Shown piece by piece: positions 59,697-64,000 of a DNA stretch of 64,000 bases. Positions within the stretch are counted from its first letter, which is position 1; every line of letters begins with the position of its first letter. The stretch comes from Daphnia pulex (Eukaryota; Arthropoda; Branchiopoda; Diplostraca; Daphniidae). The notes below the pieces were generated by a model. The model was not told the DNA's origin. It saw only the letters and a program-made list of their open reading frames with translations, and did no database searches. Made by a program: the position numbers and the translations under genes. The stretch is from the NCBI RefSeq assembly GCF_021134715.1, contig NC_060018.1:1364001-1428000 (forward strand). The letters are read 5' to 3'.

Positions 59697-60742
59697 TTAT
59701 AAATCGAATACTGGGTTGTCTTGGCCGTCAGATACCGATTGACCCATAGTTTTTCTTTTGATCCTGCTGCGTAGCACGTAGTCCCTAAGTTTGTGCAGTG
59801 CCCACAGAAGAGTGTGGACGACGGGCAGTGCGATGAATAAACCGATCGTCACGAAGGGAACTGTTAGGCTAAGGTTGTCCCAGTTGAGGACGGGATAGAT
59901 ATAGGAAGAACCATCATAGTTTAACCCGCCAGCAGCCCAGTAAATCGAGCTGAAGGCAATATACGCTAAAATGACGACCAATGGATGATAGAAGTGCATC
60001 AAACGGCAGGGTCTGCCGCTCACTAAGATGTCACAAATCGACATGATACTGTTGAATCCGTGAACTAGGAAATTCATCGCTGACAATCCGGAACCTAGAA
60101 ATGGTGTTCGAGAAATTTAAGCTTATTATAAATTAATAGCAACGATGAGGTAAAAATCTAAGCATTATATACCTGGTGTGAACAAAGCAAACCAGTAGAT
60201 GACCGAGATGGCGATGGAGAGCAAGTTTGTGACATTGTATAAAAACCAGGAAAAACGAGCCAAAAGAGTCCATTTGAAGCCATCTGTTCAATCAAACCCA
60301 CCCAAATGGGGATGTGTGAGACGGGTCTATTTATAGTATTTGTTTCGTTTTCTCACCAACAGTTTCGTCATTCGCCTTCTGCAAGAGAAGTTCGATTGGA
60401 ATGGCCAGGCTTACAACTAAGTGAAGCGTCTGAATGATGAATCCTAGATTGGTTAGATAAATAAAAAAGAATTTGGGTGTGGTACTAATCGATCCGTTTG
60501 CGACGAGGACGGAGAGAAAGAAGGCGGCCGCCACGAATCGATAGAAGATGAAATAGCCGTTAATTTTCTGCCGATTCACTTGCCACTTTTTCAAGGAAAA
60601 ACAGTTGAAGCCTCGTTTTAACTAGCTGTTAGTCATCAGGAGAAGATAGCGCTATACTTACAGACCAAATTGCGAAATCGTGGGGCTTATCGTGTTTAAA
60701 ATTAAACTGACTCTTCCGGAATTCTTGTCGAATCGTTTTCAT
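59697..60742 (-). CDS. rost: Rolling stone-like multipass membrane protein
   Basis: Exons 60662-60742, 60357-60585, 60173-60283, 59697-60094; 819 nt, 272 aa, close to the insect protein. The N-terminus has HDKPHDFAIWS and WQVNRQ like the DDF...SQW segment of Rolling stone. At least five or six hydrophobic membrane segments follow: FYRFVAAAFFLSVLVA; FFIYLTNLGFIIQ with LHLVVSLAIPIEL; WFLYNVTNLL...IYWFALF; FYHPLVVILAYIAFSSIYW; VPFVTIGLFIALPVV. HGFNSIMS and RIKRK near the C-terminus are typical. In Drosophila the family founder acts in myoblast fusion; other members are of unknown role. Start ATG has a good arthropod context (CAAGATG). Confidence 0.88.
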
Positions 60743-61415
60743 CTTGGCACACACCCACCAGAGACCAGAGTAAAAACAGAACTCACGATAAACTCTTTAT
60801 TGAAAAATATGTCAACATTGAGGATAAATAGTCGAGATAAAACTGACGATAAGAAACGACAAATTTTGTTATCCGAAATGAAATGCTGCGCACTACTTTT
60901 CGGACGGAGAAAATGTCTAAAAATGCGTAAAAATGTCTATAACATGAGCAAAACATCATTCAAACTATTTTCCAGACCCTGGGCGATTAGCAATCCATTG
61001 GCTAATATGGCTATACCTCAATTGGGTAATTTAGCTTTGCAAAACCTTGCGGTGGAGACCAAGGAAATAAACCTTAACCTTGGCTTATTGCTTTACCGTG
61101 CTTTACTTAAGACCTTTTATGGGGTTTTATAGATTGCATCCAGTTAATTATATAGTTATTTGATAGCCAACAAATCAACAATACAGGTTTTGGGGGATGG
61201 AAGTGAATTCAGGAATGACGGAGATCCAGACGAAAACTTAATTAAAATAATGCAATTATTCATGACATTAAACAGCGAAGATGTTTTAGAAATTTTATTG
61301 ATTGAATGCCCAGAGGACACGAATTTATAAGTAGAACATGCACAGAACGGAATTATGCTGCACAATGATGAAAATACAATAATATTGATGAATTAGACTT
61401 GTCGAGAACGTTAAG
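60743..61415. other. Intergenic, no gene recognised
   Basis: Between rolling stone and the intronless ORF. A 150-codon plus-strand open frame (60680-61132) overlaps the rolling stone first exon in antisense and lacks recognisable domains, so it is not called. Confidence 0.5.
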
Positions 61416-62579
61416 TCATTTTGAGGCTCCGGGTTGGTTGTTATTAGAGGAAGGCCCTTTGGTGAGGTGTTTACGGCCTGAGTTTTTTCGCCCTAGCCAT
61501 CGACTGTTCATCTTGCCAGTTTCACCTTTGATGAAGATATTTTGCCGGTTGCGCAATATTGGAGGCAGCAAACGCGCGCGTTTAATTTGACGTCTAGCTT
61601 CTTTTCTAGCAGCAAGTAAGCTCTCGTAAATGCGACTTATCATTCGTGCTGATCTGGTTGCTCCAATCCCGAGCGAAACGTATATTAAACTCTTGAAATA
61701 TTTTTCCCAGTCTGGCAAGGTGTTGCGATGTTGCACATGAATGACTGCATGCCTACTATTCATGACAGTTTGAAGGTGGCTCAAGTCAAATACACTTCCG
61801 TCTTCCGGCGCTACGAAATTCGCTGGAGAGCATTTCGCAAGCGCGAATTTTAATTGGACGTAACTGTCGACGGTGGAGTTGTAAGGAAGCAGTTTGAGAT
61901 TGATGGTCATGAACTCGCGCATCGGCATTGCAAAATCTTCTGCGATAGTGTCAAATAAAACATCTTCGATAGCAGTAGCCGCCATTTCTTTAGTCTTTGA
62001 CCAATTACTTGTCTTGTCTGATTCGAGCGCGCGGAATATACTGACCATCATCGACCTCTGTCGTTTTGCTGGGCTCGGTACTCTTGGGAACTTTCCGGTG
62101 TTATTAGACAAGAATTTGCGAGTCCTCTTGAGTTTCAAAACTACGTCTTTAGCACCGATCAAACGAGCAACTTTTATCCATGATGTTATGAACGACTCGG
62201 ATTTCGCCTTAACTTCGGGTAATACGGAATGACACACCACATTTCGTCCTCTTATGGCATGTCGGATGATCTTATCGACAGCACATATGCTTTTTCCATT
62301 CCGTTGGAGACTTCCATTTGAGACGTTTTGAAGGTTGTAATCGACAAGTTTATAAAGAAGATCCTGAGTGTCATCTGATGTGACCATCCTTACGCCTAAC
62401 TGCTTTGAAAGAAAACGTTTCAATGCCGGACTGAGATATTTAGTCATTGGCCGAAACAAGAGTTTTAGCATGCGGATAGATTTGATTTCGTCCTTCTTTG
62501 TCATTTTCACTCGCATTTTCATTTTCTTCAATCTTGCCAATCGTCGTCTTCTTGCTGCTTGCTTGTTTTTATTAGACAT
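61416..62579 (-). CDS. Intronless basic protein, 387 aa, weak GIY-YIG-like motif
   Basis: A single open frame begins MSNKNKQAARRRR and is Lys/Arg-rich throughout, with a basic N-terminal 45 residues that could bind nucleic acid or serve as a nuclear signal. I do not recognise the family with confidence. Near residues 300-330 the stretch around SLIYVSLGIGATRSARM then ISRIYESLLAARKE resembles the second half of the GIY-YIG nuclease core as found in ANKLE1/LEM-3-like proteins (YVGIGKxSR...HxxEAL), but the GIY half is not convincing. The lack of introns contrasts with every neighbouring gene and suggests a lineage-specific or transposon-derived gene or a retrocopy. A TATATAAG lies about 110 nt upstream. 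Confidence 0.6.
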   Translation of the reverse strand: MSNKNKQAARRRRLARLKKMKMRVKMTKKDEIKSIRMLKLLFRPMTKYLSPALKRFLSKQLGVRMVTSDDTQDLLYKLVDYNLQNVSNGSLQRNGKSICAVDKIIRHAIRGRNVVCHSVLPEVKAKSESFITSWIKVARLIGAKDVVLKLKRTRKFLSNNTGKFPRVPSPAKRQRSMMVSIFRALESDKTSNWSKTKEMAATAIEDVLFDTIAEDFAMPMREFMTINLKLLPYNSTVDSYVQLKFALAKCSPANFVAPEDGSVFDLSHLQTVMNSRHAVIHVQHRNTLPDWEKYFKSLIYVSLGIGATRSARMISRIYESLLAARKEARRQIKRARLLPPILRNRQNIFIKGETGKMNSRWLGRKNSGRKHLTKGPSSNNNQPGASK

Positions 62580-62688
62580 ATTGGAAGTCTAAATGTTTCC
62601 TTGTAGTTACGGTTGTGTTTTATCAAGTTACCAGAAACCAATGAGGTGATATGCGTTGATATGCTCATTATTCAGCTGAGTGAAGGGG

Positions 62689-62725
62689 CTTATATAAGGG
62701 ATGCAGTATGCGGAACTCGTCAGCA
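62689..62725 (+). promoter_or_regulatory. TATATAAGG plus initiator, readable in both directions
   Basis: TATATAAGG at 62691-62699 is followed about 30 nt later by TCAGCA (62720), a well-spaced arthropod TATA-Inr pair on the plus strand. On the minus strand the same core reads TATATAAG (62696 to 62689), 110 nt before the ATG of the intronless ORF. Which direction is used cannot be told from sequence. Confidence 0.45.
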
Positions 62726-63430
62726 AGAGTCAATCGTGACGGTTATTGTACATTTTGGGAATTATCTTATTTGAGTGACTAAAAATTATTTTTATCTCTG
62801 TGATTATACCACATTTTCAAACATTATTCAAAAAATTCTATGTCAAAAGAGTGTTTCATTCATTAATAAATTTCTCTTTTCATTGACCAAGATGGGAATC
62901 TTTCACGGCGCATCGTCCACGATCGTCCACTATAGTAGGCTTAACATGGCTGAGACTGCCGAGTATACAATGCGGCTGTATCGGGAGCTTTTTTTTAAAT
63001 ATTTTATCAACATTCGCAAACGAAAATGAGTTCAATTAAAATTTAATAATTACAGTATCTAATCATTAAAAATTTTAAGTCCTCTTGGTTGCTTGACCAT
63101 TTTGTGATTGTTTGATTGATTACTCAGTCATACCTAGTGGACGATGCACCATGGAAGATTTTCAAAACATAAATTTATTAATGAAAGACCCTATAAAATT
63201 ATTTGAATGTTGTTAGAAATTTTACGTTCAGTAATAAAAACCCAAGATATTATCTTAAAAAGCAGTAATGAAAACTTTGATTCTACATTAATTTTTGGTC
63301 TATTAATTTTTTGTAAACTTAGGGTTGTTTTCCCGTAATAATTAAACATTGATAGTAAAATAGAAATAAAGTTCAATAAAAAAACAAATTTCGAGCAACA
63401 ATTTTGTTTACGGTGAAATTTATAATTTAA
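62726..63430. other. AT-rich region, no gene recognised
   Basis: Contains a small imperfect inverted repeat: GCATCGTCCAC near 62910 and GTGGACGATGC near 63139, each bordered by a CTTTCACGG- or CTTCCATGG-like segment. Otherwise only short open frames. Confidence 0.45.
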
Positions 63431-63437
63431 TCGTATC

Positions 63438-63640
63438 ACATTTAAGTGATGGAGCAGGTGGGTGAGTCGAATAAGGCGTCGCATGAGGATCGGGGCATTG
63501 TGGTACCCGAGTTCGATTCTCCTGGTGAGCATAGTTGCTCCCACATCTAGTTGCAGCAGACGCCATATTCTGTATAATTACTTCTATGTACCCATTCATA
63601 TAATTAGCTTTGTTCACCTATATTCATTGTGGAAAAGACG
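63438..63640 (+). repeat. tRNA-derived SINE-like sequence
   Basis: GAGCAGGTGGGTGAGTCG (A-box-like) is followed by AAGGCGTCGCATGAGGATCGGGG and then GAGTTCGATTCTC (close to the B-box GGTTCGANTCC) at about 63508-63520, spacing typical of a tRNA head. The arms do not fold into a clean cloverleaf and there is unrelated AT-rich tail sequence, so it is more likely a SINE head or tRNA relic than a working tRNA gene. Confidence 0.45.
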
Positions 63641-64000
63641 AAAAGCATAAGATTGACTCAGAACCATACATCGTGCTACATCTCGGGTGCCTGCAGTTAA
63701 TTGTCCGAAAGGACAAGGATACGAATGGGATTGTTACTTGGCTGTTCGGCTAAAGGTTCTCGAACACGCCAATAACTGTTATAATATAATGCGAACCGTG
63801 GTATGCGATTATTGTCTCTTATGACTTATTAGTCTTATTACACCGGGTCTAGGGTCGACCCGTGATGACCGTAAAGACGATGTGAACTAAATGAAAATTT
63901 TTTTCTAAAAAGTATTACGGCAAGAGCGCCAGGAAAAGGAGATATCTTTTTTTTTCTTTTATTCGCAAATCGATTTTCCGCATACATTTTATAAATATAC
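63641..64000. other. Window edge, repeat-like, no gene recognised
   Basis: Contains short symmetric segments such as TTGTCCGAAAGGACAA (63699-63714) and CGGGTCTAGGGTCGACCCG (63844-63862), each a potential hairpin, but no ORF or known repeat was recognised. Confidence 0.4.

Noticed and set aside
60680..61132. 150-codon plus-strand open frame
   Set aside because: Antisense to the first exon of rolling stone at its start and without recognisable domains.
63438..63530. Functional tRNA gene
   Set aside because: A- and B-box-like sequences exist but the T-arm and acceptor stem do not pair properly.
1..64000. CRISPR arrays, rRNA, bacterial operons
   Set aside because: No regularly spaced repeats, rRNA-like sequence or prokaryotic gene organisation; all recognised genes are spliced animal genes.

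Overview
This is an arthropod nuclear window, most likely from a branchiopod crustacean such as Daphnia. I infer this from intron-rich animal genes with mostly short GT-AG introns (50-100 bp in several genes) and from a tyrosine-rich YYTTKAPEYYTT repeat family that I associate with Daphnia. No bacterial, organellar, CRISPR or operon-like structure is visible. Species assignment is inference from memory, not from a search.

Layout. 1-26.4 kb: one long plus-strand gene, EPB41L4A (FERM-domain band-4.1 family). I resolve 19 coding exons (4297-26358) whose phases all agree. Its first coding exon or exons are not found and probably lie upstream. Its introns are full of TTC/GAA, TTTATT and poly-T low-complexity sequence. 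26.4-35.7 kb: a gene-poor, repeat-rich block with tandem duplications, a decaying cluster of YYTTKAP genes, a fragment of an intron-containing apoptosis-inducing-factor (AIF) gene inserted into one of them, a piggyBac-like MITE with TTAA target duplication, a large inverted repeat with a perfect 30-bp palindrome, and a broken coiled-coil gene.

35.8-58.5 kb: compact housekeeping and signalling genes. ERCC5/XPG (minus) carries the complete same-strand gene CZIB inside one intron. It is head-to-head with UBE3C (plus), a HECT ubiquitin ligase. UBE3C converges on srGAP (minus; F-BAR, RhoGAP, SH3), which has three candidate alternative first coding exons. srGAP is head-to-head with BRK1/HSPC300 (plus), a WAVE-complex subunit. 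59.7-64 kb: rolling stone (minus), an intronless 387-codon basic ORF with a weak GIY-YIG-like motif (minus), and a tail of repeats including a tRNA-derived SINE-like sequence.

Functional ties: srGAP and BRK1 both feed into Rac/WAVE actin control and share an upstream region. EPB41L4A is a cortical cytoskeleton adaptor. ERCC5 (nucleotide excision repair), UBE3C (proteasome-linked ubiquitination) and CZIB are housekeeping genes. ERCC5, UBE3C, CZIB, srGAP, BRK1 and rolling stone all have reading frames and exon phases that close exactly. The most unusual part is 29.1-33.6 kb.
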